A stretch of 64,000 bases of DNA from Planktothrix rubescens CCAP 1459/22 (GCA_904830895.1 LR882958.1:2784001-2848000); one strand, 5' to 3'. Positions 27,352 through 36,829 are shown, numbered from the stretch's first letter. Program-made: numbers and translations. Notes: generated from the letters alone by a model not told the origin.

Positions 27352-30300
27352 CTCCCGCTTCTGTGGTGGTTAAACCTGTGGTGGGTGTAACTGTAATGCC
27401 TTTGGTATCGTTATCAGTATTACTAACTGCAACATCGGTAGCATCAACACCACTATAATTAGTATCGGTACTGGTAGCTGCCGCAGTAACAATATTGTAG
27501 GCAATATTCCCATCAACAACTAAATCATCTACTCCGGTAATGGTGACGGTTTGGGGAGTATTCCAGTTAGCAGTGGTGAAGGTTAAACTGGATTTATCTA
27601 TCGTACCTTCGGCGGTGTTACTGCTAGTTAATGGGATGGTGACATCGGCTGTGGGTTGACTATTTAGAACTACTGTAAATGTAGCAGTTCTCCCGCTTCT
27701 GTGGTGGTTAAACCTGTGGTGGGTGTAACTGTAATGCCTTTGGTATCGTTATCAGTATTACTAACTGCAACATCGGTAGCATCAACACCACTATAATTAG
27801 TATCGGTACTGGTAGCTGCCGCAGTAACAATATTGTAGGCAATATTCCCATCAACAACTAAATCATCTACTCCGGTAATGGTGACGGTTTGGGGAGTATT
27901 CCAGTTAGCAGTGGTGAAGGTTAAACTGGATTTATCTATCGTACCTTCGGCGGTGTTACTGCTAGTTAATGGGATGGTGACATCGGCTGTGGGTTGACTA
28001 TTTAGAACTACTGTAAATGTAGCAGTTCTCCCGCTTCTGTGGTGGTTAAACCTGTGGTGGGTGTAACTGTAATGCCTTTGGTATCGTTATCAGTATTACT
28101 AACTGCAACATCGGTAGCATCAACACCACTATAATTAGTATCGGTACTGGTAGCTGCCGCAGTAACAATATTGTAGGCAATATTCCCATCAACAACTAAA
28201 TCATCTACTCCGGTAATGGTGACGGTTTGGGGAGTATTCCAGTTAGCAGTGGTGAAGGTTAAACTGGATTTATCTATCGTACCTTCGGCGGTGTTACTGC
28301 TAGTTAATGGGATGGTGACATCGGCTGTGGGTTGACTATTTAGAACTACTGTAAATGTAGCAGTTCTCCCGCTTCTGTGGTGGTTAAACCTGTGGTGGGT
28401 GTAACTGTAATGCCTTTGGTATCGTTATCAGTATTACTAACTGCAACATCGGTAGCATCAACACCACTATAATTAGTATCGGTACTGGTAGCTGCCGCAG
28501 TAACAATATTGTAGGCAATATTCCCATCAACAACTAAATCATCTACTCCGGTAATGGTGACGGTTTGGGGAGTATTCCAGTTAGCTGCTGTGAAGGTTAA
28601 ACTGGATTTATCTATCGTACCTTCGGCGGTGTTACTGCTAGTTAATGGGATGGTGACATCGGCTGTTGGTTGGCTATTTAGAACTACTGTAAAATTAGCC
28701 GTACCTCCCGCTTCTGTTGTGGTTAAACCTGTGGTGGGTGTAACTGTAATGCCTTTCGTATCATTATCAGTATTAGTAACTGCCACATCTGAAGCATCAA
28801 AACCACTATAATTAGCATCGGTACTGGTAGCTGCCGCCGTAACAATATTGTAGGCAATATCTCCATCATCTACTAAATCCTCTACTCCGGTAACTGTGAC
28901 TGTTTGTGCCACATTCCAGTTAGCAGTGGTGAAGGTTAAACTGGATTTATCTATCGTACCTTCGGCGGTGTTACTGCTAGTTAATGGAATGGTGACATTG
29001 GCTGTTGGTTGGCTATTTAGAACTACTGTAAATGTGGCATTTCCCCCGGCTTCGGTGGTGGTTAAACCTGTGGTGGGTGTAACTGTAATGCCTTTGGTAT
29101 CGTTATCAGTATTACTAACTGCAACATCGGTAGCATCAACACCACTATAATTAGTATCGGTACTGGTAGCCGCCGCAGTAACAATATTGTAGGCAATATT
29201 CCCATCAACAACTAAATCATCTACTCCGGTAACTGTGACGGTTTGGGGAGTATTCCAGTTAGCAGTGGTGAAGGTTAAACTGGTTTTGTCTATTGTACCT
29301 TCGGCGATGTTACTGCTAGTTAATGGGATGGTGACATCGGCTGTGGGTTGGCTATTTAAAACTACTGTAAATGTGGCATTTCCCCCGGCTTCGGTGGTGG
29401 TTAAACCTGTGGTGGGTGTAACTGTAATGCCTTTCGTATCATTATCAGTATTAGTAACTGCCACATCTGAAGCATCAAAACCACTATAATTAGCATCGGT
29501 ACTGGTAGCTGCCGCCGTAACAATATTGTAGGCAATATCTCCATCATCTACTAAATCCTCTACTCCGGTAACTGTGACTGTTTGTGCCACATTCCAGTTA
29601 GCAGTGGTGAAGGTTAAACTGGATTTATCTATCGTACCTTCGGCGGTGTTACTGCTAGTTAATGGAATGGTGACATTGGCTGTTGGTTGGCTATTTAGAA
29701 CTACTGTAAATGTGGCATTTCCCCCGGCTTCGGTGGTGGTTAAACCTGTGGTGGGTGTAACTGTAATGCCTTTGGTATCGTTATCAGTATTACTAACTGC
29801 AACATCGGTAGCATCAACACCACTATAATTAGTATCGGTACTGGTAGCCGCCGCAGTAACAATATTGTAGGCAATATTCCCATCAACAACTAAATCATCT
29901 ACTCCGGTAACTGTGACGGTTTGGGGAGTATTCCAGTTAGCAGTGGTGAAGGTTAAACTGGTTTTGTCTATTGTACCTTCGGCGATGTTACTGCTAGTTA
30001 ATGGGATGGTGACATCGGCTGTGGGTTGGCTATTTAAAACTACTGTAAATGTGGCATTTCCCCCGGCTTCGGTGGTGGTTAAACCTGTGGTTGGTGTAAC
30101 TGTAATGCCTTTGGTATCGTTATCAGTATTACTAACTGCGACATCGGTAGCATTAACACCACTATAATTAGTATCGGTACTGGTAGCCGCCGCAGTAACA
30201 ATATTGTAGGCAATATTCCCATCAACAACTAAATCATCTACTCCGGTAACTGTGACGGTTTGGGGAGTATTCCAGTTAGCTGCTGTGAAGGTTAAACTGG

Positions 30301-30440
30301 ATTTATCTACCGTACCTTCAGCACTGTTACTGCTAGTTAATGGGATGGTGACATCGGCGGTTGGTTGACTATTTAAAACTACTGTAAATGTGGCATTTCC
30401 CCCGGCTTCGGTGGTAGTTAAAACTGTGGTGGGAGTGACA
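26080..30440 (-). repeat. Array of about 13 Calx-beta-like repeats (339 or 338 bp)
   Basis: Each 113-residue unit runs from DTKGITVTPTT through TEAGG, FTVVLNSQPTADVTIPLT and TVTGVDDLVVDGNIAYNIVT to TNYSGVDATDVAV. Intact units are 339 bp. Units between 27351 and 28365 are 338 bp and identical to each other. Upstream units alternate between two sequence types (VDATDVAVSN and FDASDVAVTN), showing that pairs of units were duplicated together. Confidence 0.9.
27351..28365 (-). repeat. Three perfect 338-bp tandem units with one-base deletions
   Basis: The junction GCAGTTCTCCCGCTTCTG occurs four times at exactly 338-base intervals (27351, 27689, 28027, 28365). Intact units read GCAGTTCCCCCGGCTTCGG or GCCGTACCTCCCGCTTCTG, one base longer. 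The junction looks like a fusion of the two unit types with loss of one base. Each copy shifts the reading frame, and the protein ends with ELLHLQ and a stop just after the first one met by the ribosome (28365). Confidence 0.92.
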
Positions 30441-33400
30441 GTGATGCCTTTCGTATCATTATCAGTAATCGTCACACTTTGGTTAGTAGTTCCTAATGCT
30501 ATTCCTGTTGACGGGTTGCTAATTGTTAAGATACCTGTTTCATCACCTTCAGCAATCAAATCATCATTAACTGTGATGGTTACTTGTCCCGTACTATTGC
30601 CATCTGGGATGGTTATTTGAGTGGGAATAGCACCAGTAAAGTCAGCCGCACTAGCAGTACCAGTTAATGCTAAATCAATGGTTTGATTGCCGACGACATT
30701 ACCTTCAGCAGTGGCGGTAAAGGTAATAGCTGTTGTCCCGGCTTCACTAGCAGTAGTTGTGCTGGCAGTAAGGTTAACTTTCGGTGCGGGAACGGTAATA
30801 TTAAAAGTAGCTGCATCAGAAAGGTCAACATCACCAGTATTCGCCGTACCGCCGTCATCTTGCAGTTGCACACTCACGGTAGCAGTACCGGGTTTACCAC
30901 TGGGAGTGTAGGTCAGTGTGCCATCGGTTGCTACACTTGGTTGAATGGTAAATAAGGTATTGTCGGTGTTAGTAAGGGTATAGTTGCTAACAGCTTGAGT
31001 TGATTCATTCGCGGGGCCGAAGATAACAGTATTTGCCCAGTTGCTAACAGTTTGAACTGTGTTTGTCCAAGCTGTTAGGATCTGGTTGCCAGCGTTACTA
31101 AAACTGGGTTTGTCGTTGACAGGATTAACGGTAATACTAAAGTTTTGTACTGTGGAAGTATCAACACCTGGGGTACCGCCGTTATCTTGGACTACAACAT
31201 CAAAGGTAGAAGTGCCGTTGGCATCGGCGGCGGGGGTATAGGTAAGATTCCCGCTTGCGTCTATTGTTGGCACTGTAGCAAATAAGCTAGGAGTGCTGAT
31301 ATTACTCACAGTATAAGTGGCTGTTTGGGCGGATTCGTTGGTGGGGCCGGCGCTGAATGTTGCCCAATTTGCTACTGTTTGCGCCCCGCTATCTTCGTTA
31401 ACTGCGGTTGGGTCGGTGGCGGTGAAGCTGGGAATGTCGTTAACGGGGGTAACGATGATGGCTGCGGTGTCGGTGGCGGTGCTGATACCGATTTTGATGT
31501 TGGTGTTGGCTGTGCTGCCATTGGTGCCTGCGACTTGATCCCAGGCTTGAAAGGTTATGGCGTTGGTAAGGGTGCCGAAGTAGTTGGTGTTTGGTTGGAA
31601 GTATATGCGGGTATTGGCATCTGCAGCTAGCAAGCGAGCGCTGGTACTGGATACTGCTCCTAATGGGTTCCAGGTGGTGCCGCCATCGATCGTGTAGAAC
31701 CAACTGCCGTTTGTGGTGTCGGCGGCGGTGAGGGCGATGCCGGTGAGGGGTGATGTATTGGGGTCGGTGACGTTCCCGCCTAAACTGACGATTTGGGAAA
31801 CCAGCGTCCCAACGGCTCCTGTGGGCGCAACCGCATCTTCTAGAACAGAAGTGAGGGTGACAGCCGTATCCGCAAGGGTGGGTGCTGTATTGAGGCTGCC
31901 GTAGATATCGTTATTATCTGTAGTAGCGCTTGCGTTCTGAGCAGCACTGTTGCCGCTGCTGCGGAGATAACCAACAACATTGACAGTGGGAAGAGCCGCT
32001 GGCATTCCCTGTGTGTTGCCTTGGGTGGTTTGTGCGGTTTGTGCGGCTGCATCCAACACGAAAATCGCACCTGCCAGGGCTTTGCCATTATTCGCTCCTG
32101 TGCCGCCTGTCGTGGTGTTGTTGGTGAAGGTTGTGTTTTGTAGCGTTAAAGAGCCTTCTCTGACAAAAATCGCGCCCCCCATTCCGGCACCGCCACCACC
32201 AGGCAGCAGAGGGGAATAGTTTGTAGTCCTGCCACCGGCGCCACCGCCAAAGCCGCCTGCGCCTGGGGTGTTAGTGTGAATACTCACGCCGCCGCCGCCG
32301 CCAAAGCCACCTCTGCCACCTGAGCCCGCCGCCGCGCCGCCGCCGCCGCCAAAGCCACCCCAACCACCACTTAAAGAGGATTGGTCGCCCGCAGAACCGC
32401 CGCCGCCGCCGAATGCACCGTTGCCTCCGTTGGTCCAGTTAAAACCGCCGCCGCCACCGCCGCCGCCAGTGCCATTACCGCCATTCGTGCGATTACCGCC
32501 AGCTCCACCGCTACCGCCGAAAGCCCCGCCAGAACCACCATTTCCACCGATGGAGGAGGCGTTAGTGTTACTGCCGCCGTTGCCGCCAAACCCGCCGCCG
32601 CCGTTGCCGCCACTAGAGCCAGCCATCCCAACTCCGCTGTTACCACCAAAACCGCCACCGCCGGCTAAGAATCTATTATTATTGGCGCTACTCCCGCCGA
32701 TCGCCTGGTTACTGGTAAAAATGACATTATCAATTGTCACATCACCGTTATAGATAAATAACGCGCCACCCATACCAGCAGCGCCGCCACCGCCGCCGCT
32801 GTTAGTCCCGCTGCCATTTCCGCCTTGTGCCCTGCCTCCGGTAATGGTTAGGTTGGAGAAGCTAACAGTTCCAGACTTGATGAAGAAGGGACGAACATCA
32901 CCCGCATCATTGCTACTATTGTTATTGACATCCCCGCTAACGGTAAAATTGCCACCAATAAAGGCGATATTGCTGTCAATCAGAACTTGGGGAACTGCCG
33001 TAAACCGGACATTTGTAGTAAGGGTAATAGTGTCATCCCCTGCTGCGGTATTCGCATCTAAAATGGCTTTGCTTAATGTGCCTGCTACAGTGCCAGTGCC
33101 ATCATCCGTTGCCACCGAGACATCAAAGTTAGCCAGTGTATAGTCATAATCTGCCATCGCCTTCTGATTAAAGGGAACGGCGGCTTCTATATTGCCCGTT
33201 GCTATTTCTAAATCCCAGTCGCCACCCAAGGCTTGATTTCCGGTTAAGTCATTAGATGCTGCGACATCCGCCCCGGTGATTTCACTCAATTGTTTGATAA
33301 AATTCTTGCCAGTTTCTCCGGCGGCTACTTCACATCCATATAATAGGATATCGCCATTTTCTGTTAGAGCATTTCCCCACTGTTGTAGCTGAATGTTGAA

Positions 33401-33646
33401 ATTTTCTATATCAGTCCCATTCAGTACATCAGTACCCAGTTTTAAACTGCCTTGGTTGCCGTGAGAAAGTATTTGTACAGATTCAATATCTTTTTGATTG
33501 GCTAAGGTATTGGTAATTTGTTCGATACCGCTCAAACTTTCATTGAGAATGACGATTTGAGTATCATCGGCGTTATTAATTAGGCTTTGATATAGGCTTT
33601 GATGGTCTTGTACTGAGGGGTCAACAAAAATGATTTGCTTAGTCAT
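28346..33646 (-). CDS. Giant DUF4347 surface protein, truncated by frameshift
   Basis: 1766 residues from ATG 33646. Residues about 1-165 are a DUF4347 domain (IIFVDPSVQDHQSLYQSL, VQILSHGNQGSLKLG, ILLYGCEVAAGETG, GGDWDLEI), typical of the N-terminus of giant cyanobacterial type I secreted adhesins. A right-handed beta-helix-like region (SKAILDANTAAGDDTITL) follows, interrupted by a Gly-rich stretch of about 180 residues. Next are cadherin/tandem-like domains and Calx-beta-like repeats. The full-length gene would reach 24249 (about 3100 residues), but a one-base deletion at 28365 ends translation. The truncated product lacks the RTX block and export signal and is probably not secreted. Confidence 0.85.
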   Translation of the reverse strand: MTKQIIFVDPSVQDHQSLYQSLINNADDTQIVILNESLSGIEQITNTLANQKDIESVQILSHGNQGSLKLGTDVLNGTDIENFNIQLQQWGNALTENGDILLYGCEVAAGETGKNFIKQLSEITGADVAASNDLTGNQALGGDWDLEIATGNIEAAVPFNQKAMADYDYTLANFDVSVATDDGTGTVAGTLSKAILDANTAAGDDTITLTTNVRFTAVPQVLIDSNIAFIGGNFTVSGDVNNNSSNDAGDVRPFFIKSGTVSFSNLTITGGRAQGGNGSGTNSGGGGGAAGMGGALFIYNGDVTIDNVIFTSNQAIGGSSANNNRFLAGGGGFGGNSGVGMAGSSGGNGGGGFGGNGGSNTNASSIGGNGGSGGAFGGSGGAGGNRTNGGNGTGGGGGGGGFNWTNGGNGAFGGGGGSAGDQSSLSGGWGGFGGGGGAAAGSGGRGGFGGGGGVSIHTNTPGAGGFGGGAGGRTTNYSPLLPGGGGAGMGGAIFVREGSLTLQNTTFTNNTTTGGTGANNGKALAGAIFVLDAAAQTAQTTQGNTQGMPAALPTVNVVGYLRSSGNSAAQNASATTDNNDIYGSLNTAPTLADTAVTLTSVLEDAVAPTGAVGTLVSQIVSLGGNVTDPNTSPLTGIALTAADTTNGSWFYTIDGGTTWNPLGAVSSTSARLLAADANTRIYFQPNTNYFGTLTNAITFQAWDQVAGTNGSTANTNIKIGISTATDTAAIIVTPVNDIPSFTATDPTAVNEDSGAQTVANWATFSAGPTNESAQTATYTVSNISTPSLFATVPTIDASGNLTYTPAADANGTSTFDVVVQDNGGTPGVDTSTVQNFSITVNPVNDKPSFSNAGNQILTAWTNTVQTVSNWANTVIFGPANESTQAVSNYTLTNTDNTLFTIQPSVATDGTLTYTPSGKPGTATVSVQLQDDGGTANTGDVDLSDAATFNITVPAPKVNLTASTTTASEAGTTAITFTATAEGNVVGNQTIDLALTGTASAADFTGAIPTQITIPDGNSTGQVTITVNDDLIAEGDETGILTISNPSTGIALGTTNQSVTITDNDTKGITVTPTTVLTTTEAGGNATFTVVLNSQPTADVTIPLTSSNSAEGTVDKSSLTFTAANWNTPQTVTVTGVDDLVVDGNIAYNIVTAAATSTDTNYSGVNATDVAVSNTDNDTKGITVTPTTGLTTTEAGGNATFTVVLNSQPTADVTIPLTSSNIAEGTIDKTSLTFTTANWNTPQTVTVTGVDDLVVDGNIAYNIVTAAATSTDTNYSGVDATDVAVSNTDNDTKGITVTPTTGLTTTEAGGNATFTVVLNSQPTANVTIPLTSSNTAEGTIDKSSLTFTTANWNVAQTVTVTGVEDLVDDGDIAYNIVTAAATSTDANYSGFDASDVAVTNTDNDTKGITVTPTTGLTTTEAGGNATFTVVLNSQPTADVTIPLTSSNIAEGTIDKTSLTFTTANWNTPQTVTVTGVDDLVVDGNIAYNIVTAAATSTDTNYSGVDATDVAVSNTDNDTKGITVTPTTGLTTTEAGGNATFTVVLNSQPTANVTIPLTSSNTAEGTIDKSSLTFTTANWNVAQTVTVTGVEDLVDDGDIAYNIVTAAATSTDANYSGFDASDVAVTNTDNDTKGITVTPTTGLTTTEAGGTANFTVVLNSQPTADVTIPLTSSNTAEGTIDKSSLTFTAANWNTPQTVTITGVDDLVVDGNIAYNIVTAAATSTDTNYSGVDATDVAVSNTDNDTKGITVTPTTGLTTTEAGELLHLQ

Positions 33647-33686
33647 AGTGAATTAGCGGTTTTTTTTGTAAAGGAATTTGATTCTT

Positions 33687-33743
33687 AGGTATGTAGTTGC
33701 GCTGAAGCGCTCTTAAGAAGCGCCCAAGTTCAACTATGTACCT
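33687..33743. repeat. Three-way-junction palindromic element, copy 3
   Basis: The outer 13-bp stem, 33687-33699 with 33731-33743, pairs completely if two G-U pairs are allowed. Inside are GCGCT-ga-AGCGC (33699-33710) and the palindrome TCTTAAGA. The element begins 41 bases upstream of the giant gene's start codon and reaches 97 bases upstream, so it is in or near its promoter or leader. The rest of 33647-33960 is AT-rich and holds no gene I can support. Confidence 0.5.
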
Positions 33744-33960
33744 CTTGTTCAATGCGCCAACTGCGTAAGAACCCTAACCATGATATTGTAAATCTATCGA
33801 AAGGTAGATGTCAACACCTAAGTATTAGTAATTTTTCCAGGTAATCTTTAGCAAATTTGTCGTGAATAAATTGATTTTATGTGTTTGTGTTATAGTCAAA
33901 AAAAGTAAATATAAATAACCATCTGCGTTAATCTTTACTATATTATTTCCAGGTGATACT

Positions 33961-34950
33961 ATGAAATTTATTAATCCCAAAACTGACTATGCCTTTAAAA
34001 AAATATTTGGTTCCGATCAAAGTCAAGATATTTTAATTAGTTTCCTGAATGCCATTGTCTATCAAGGTGAGACTTTCATCACTTCTTTAGAAATTATTGA
34101 TCCCTACGCCCCTGGCAGAATTTCTGGTTTAAAAACTACTTATTTTGATGTCAAAGCTCAACTGAATAATGGGGAAAATGTGTTAATTGAAATGCAGGCG
34201 TTTAATGTCCCAGCTTTTGGCAAGAGGATTCTTTATAATACGGCAAAAATGTATGTTAATCAACTAAAATTAGGGGAAGTTTATCCAGAATTAAGAGCAG
34301 CAATTGGTGTAGCTGTGACGGATTTTATCATGTTTAATGAACACAATAAAGTGATTTCACAATTTACGCTCAAGGAAGATGAGTTACAAGTAAATTATCA
34401 ACATAGTCCGTTAAAATTAGTATTTGTGGAGTTACCAAAATTTACTAAAACTCTGGAAGAATTGAGTAATATTACGGATAAATGGCTTTATTTTCTACGC
34501 AAAGCACCGGATTTAGAAGTCGTGCCAGAATCTATGTTAATTGTACCGGAAATTGAGAAGGCTTTTGCGATCGCCGATCGGGTAAACTTAAGTTTAGAGG
34601 AAGTAGATGATTTGGAGAAGCGGGAACAGTTTGAACGGGAAAGAATAGGTGCTATTGAGTTGGGTAAGGCTGAAGGGCGAACTGAAGGGCGAACTGAAGG
34701 GATACAAATTGGTGAACAAATTGGTGAACAAAGAGGTGAACAAAGGGGTGAACAAATTGGTGAGCAAAGGGGTAAAATAAATCTGATTAAACGCCTATTA
34801 CAACGGCAATTAGGTGAACTAAATCAATCAATAGAAGATAGTTTATCACAACTAACTTCAGAGCAATTATCAGCTTTGGCTGAGGCTATTTTTGACTTTT
34901 CTAGTGTAGGTGATTTATCCAGTTGGCTGGAAACTAATTGCCCTAGTTGA
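33961..34950 (+). CDS. Rpn-type PD-(D/E)XK nuclease / putative transposase, copy 1
   Basis: 329 residues. The N-terminus MKFINPKTDYAFKKIFG and the core YFDVKAQ...VLIEMQ (D, then E-x-Q) are the signature of the Rpn / PD-(D/E)XK transposase-like family, whose studied members promote RecA-independent recombination. The C-terminal 50 residues (INLIKRLLQRQLGEL, SEQLSALAEAIFDFSSVGDL) are a DUF4351 domain. Between them lies a charged linker of short repeats (EGRTEGRTEG, then GEQIGEQRGEQRGEQ). AGGTGAT precedes the ATG by a good distance. It is directly followed by a near-identical second copy. Confidence 0.88.
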   Translation: MKFINPKTDYAFKKIFGSDQSQDILISFLNAIVYQGETFITSLEIIDPYAPGRISGLKTTYFDVKAQLNNGENVLIEMQAFNVPAFGKRILYNTAKMYVNQLKLGEVYPELRAAIGVAVTDFIMFNEHNKVISQFTLKEDELQVNYQHSPLKLVFVELPKFTKTLEELSNITDKWLYFLRKAPDLEVVPESMLIVPEIEKAFAIADRVNLSLEEVDDLEKREQFERERIGAIELGKAEGRTEGRTEGIQIGEQIGEQRGEQRGEQIGEQRGKINLIKRLLQRQLGELNQSIEDSLSQLTSEQLSALAEAIFDFSSVGDLSSWLETNCPS

Positions 34951-35003
34951 ACATGACTGAGGTATTACCTAAGTCCCTACCTATATTATTTTCCACTAAC
35001 ACT

Positions 35004-35975
35004 ATGAAATTCATTAACCCCAAAACAGACTACGCCTTTAAAAAAATCTTTGGTTCGGATCAAAGTCAAGATATTTTAATTAGTTTTCTGAATGCTATTG
35101 TCTATCAAGGTGAGACTTTTATCACTTCTTTAGAAATTATTGATCCCTACGCACCAGGGAGAATTTCTGGTTTAAAAACTACTTATTTTGATGTTAAGGC
35201 TCAACTGAATAACGGCGAAAATGTGTTAATTGAAATGCAGGCGTTTAATGTCCCAGCTTTTGGCAAAAAGATTCTTTATAATACGGCAAAAATGTATGTT
35301 AATCAACTAAAATTAGGGGAAGTTTATCCAGAATTAAGAGCAGCAATTGGTGTAGCTGTGACGGATTTTATCATGTTTAATGAACACAATAAAGTGATTT
35401 CACAATTTACGCTCAAGGAAGATGAGTTACAAGTAAATTATCAACATAGTCCGTTAAAATTAGTATTTGTGGAGTTACCCAAATTTAATAAAACTCTGGA
35501 AGAATTAACAACTATTACGGATAAATGGCTTTATTTTTTACGCAAAGCACCGGATTTAGAAGTAGTGCCAGAATCTATGTTAATTGTACCGGAAATTGAG
35601 AAGGCTTTTGCGATCGCTGATCGGGTAAACTTAAGTTTAGAGGAAGTAGATGATTTGGAGAAGCGGGAACAGTTTGAACGGGAAAGAATAGGTGCTATTG
35701 AGTTGGGTAAGGCTGAAGGGTTGACTCAAGGGTTGACTCAAGGGTTGACTCAAGGACGGGCTGAAGGTATTGAAATTGGTGAACAAATTGGTGAACAAAG
35801 GGGTAAAATAAATCTGATTAAACGCCAATTAAAACGGCAATTAGGTGAACTAAATCAAGAGATAGAAGATAGTTTATCACAGCTATCATCAGAGCAGTTA
35901 TCGGCTTTGGCTGAAGATATTTTCGACTTTTCTAGTGTAGGTGATTTATCCAGTTGGTTAGAAACTAAATCCTGA
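35004..35975 (+). CDS. Rpn-type PD-(D/E)XK nuclease / putative transposase, copy 2
   Basis: 323 residues from ATG 35004, the codon that aligns with the start of copy 1. A TTG at 34947 would overlap the stop of copy 1 and add 19 residues. The nuclease domain is nearly identical to copy 1. The linker is not: here it is three perfect EGLTQG-type units (12-base direct repeats) followed by RAEGIEIGEQIGEQRG, against EGRTEG units in copy 1. The DUF4351 end is conserved. There is no clear ribosome-binding site at 35004, so translation may depend on coupling with copy 1. Confidence 0.85.
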   Translation: MKFINPKTDYAFKKIFGSDQSQDILISFLNAIVYQGETFITSLEIIDPYAPGRISGLKTTYFDVKAQLNNGENVLIEMQAFNVPAFGKKILYNTAKMYVNQLKLGEVYPELRAAIGVAVTDFIMFNEHNKVISQFTLKEDELQVNYQHSPLKLVFVELPKFNKTLEELTTITDKWLYFLRKAPDLEVVPESMLIVPEIEKAFAIADRVNLSLEEVDDLEKREQFERERIGAIELGKAEGLTQGLTQGLTQGRAEGIEIGEQIGEQRGKINLIKRQLKRQLGELNQEIEDSLSQLSSEQLSALAEDIFDFSSVGDLSSWLETKS

Positions 35976-36098
35976 CTTTGACCTTTAGCCGATAGAAATA
36001 AAACAGGAATCCATATCATAACAGTTTTTGAAGCGTACAGGTGTTAGCTGTTGATATGTTGATGAGGGGATTGAGCAAGGTTGGACTGCATCAGGAAA

Positions 36099-36220
36099 GA
36101 TCAGTATTAGAGACGCGCCGTTGCACGTCTCTACATTAATGACTGTTATCCGAGAATAAAATTCCTCTTAACTATCAAGCTAATATCAACGCCAAACAGT
36201 TCAGCCAACTGTTGTTGACT
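36099..36220 (-). pseudogene. Displaced 3'-end fragment of an RTX gene
   Basis: This is the second copy of the 122-bp segment at 24202-24323. On the minus strand it still reads as the last codons of an RTX protein (QQLAELFGVDISLI then NFILG and stop) followed by the AGAGACG hairpin. The rest of the gene is missing; similarity stops at 36220 in a run of CCCCTACTCC repeats. It is either a relic of a second giant gene or a recombination scar. Confidence 0.75.
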
Positions 36221-36251
36221 CCCCCTACTCCCCTACTCCCCCCGCCCCCTT

Positions 36252-36267
36252 GTTCGGGAACCCGTAC
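36252..36267 (+). promoter_or_regulatory. K-box of the groESL promoter
   Basis: GTTCGGGAACCCGTAC matches the cyanobacterial K-box consensus GTTCGG-NNAN-CCNNAC, implicated in light and heat induction of groESL. It lies 12 bases upstream of the -35 element. Confidence 0.75.
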
Positions 36268-36278
36268 AAATTAGACTG

Positions 36279-36308
36279 TTGCAATGGGGAGGCTTTTTTC
36301 GGTAAATT
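36279..36308 (+). promoter_or_regulatory. groESL promoter
   Basis: TTGCAA (36279-36284) and TAAATT (36303-36308) are spaced by 18 bases. The -10 overlaps the left arm of the CIRCE operator, so HrcA binding would block initiation. Confidence 0.6.
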
Positions 36309-36333
36309 AGCACTCAGGAGTCGAGAGTGCTAA
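36307..36333 (+). promoter_or_regulatory. CIRCE operator (HrcA site)
   Basis: A perfect CIRCE: TTAGCACTC, nine bases, GAGTGCTAA. It is recognised by the repressor HrcA, which releases groESL on heat stress. It ends 68 bases before the groES start. Confidence 0.96.
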
Positions 36334-36401
36334 TTTGAATTCCTCAAAGGAAATCATAAAACTCTGATCACCGAATATTTACATAAAGTGGAGGCTAATA
36401 A

Positions 36402-36713
36402 ATGGCTGCTGTATCTCTAAGCGTATCAACCGTTAAACCCCTCGGTGAGCGCGTTTTCGTTAAAGTAAGTGCGTCCGAAGAAAAAACAGCAGGTGGAATT
36501 TTTCTGCCTGATAACGCCAAAGAAAAACCCCAAGTCGGCGAAGTGGTGGCCGTTGGCCCTGGCAAACGTAATGAAGATGGTTCCCGCTCTGAATTAGAAG
36601 TCAGCATCGGTGACAAAGTTCTCTACTCCAAATACGCTGGCACTGACATCAAACTTGGTACCGAAGAATATGTTCTGTTAGCAGAAAAAGACATCTTAGC
36701 GATCGTCAACTAA
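36402..36713 (+). CDS. groS: Co-chaperonin GroES
   Basis: 103 residues. GroES forms the heptameric lid of the GroEL chamber. The protein shows the family start [15 protein letters not shown], the mobile loop [19 protein letters not shown] and the roof/core motif [21 protein letters not shown]-like site precedes ATG 36402. It is the first gene of the groES-groEL operon under CIRCE and K-box control, with 116 bases between the two genes. Length is normal. Confidence 0.98.
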   Translation: MAAVSLSVSTVKPLGERVFVKVSASEEKTAGGIFLPDNAKEKPQVGEVVAVGPGKRNEDGSRSELEVSIGDKVLYSKYAGTDIKLGTEEYVLLAEKDILAIVN

Positions 36714-36829
36714 TCGGCGTTTTTAACCTTAGATCGTAAACCACAAATTTGTTATCTGATCTACCCGGTTAAAACCCCCTCCTTGAGAAATTCATTTCTA
36801 ATTATCAACCTAAAACCTGAAGACAAAAC

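Noticed and set aside
28554-30167. Series of 84-codon plus-strand ORFs at about 339-base spacing
   Set aside because: They are antisense shadows of the Calx-beta-like repeats, identical in pattern because the repeats are identical.
32381-32753. Overlapping plus-strand ORFs of Ala/Pro-rich sequence around 32400-32700
   Set aside because: They are antisense to the Gly-rich stretch of the DUF4347 protein; GGN codons read as CCN or GCN on the other strand.
24249-33646. Functional programmed frameshifting to make the full giant protein
   Set aside because: Four separate shifts would be needed, none has a slippery heptamer that I can see, and the first shifted frame stops within a few codons.
34947-35003. 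TTG start for Rpn copy 2 overlapping the stop of copy 1
   Set aside because: The additional 19 residues are absent from copy 1, and ATG 35004 aligns exactly with the start of copy 1. Coupling by overlap remains possible but unsupported.
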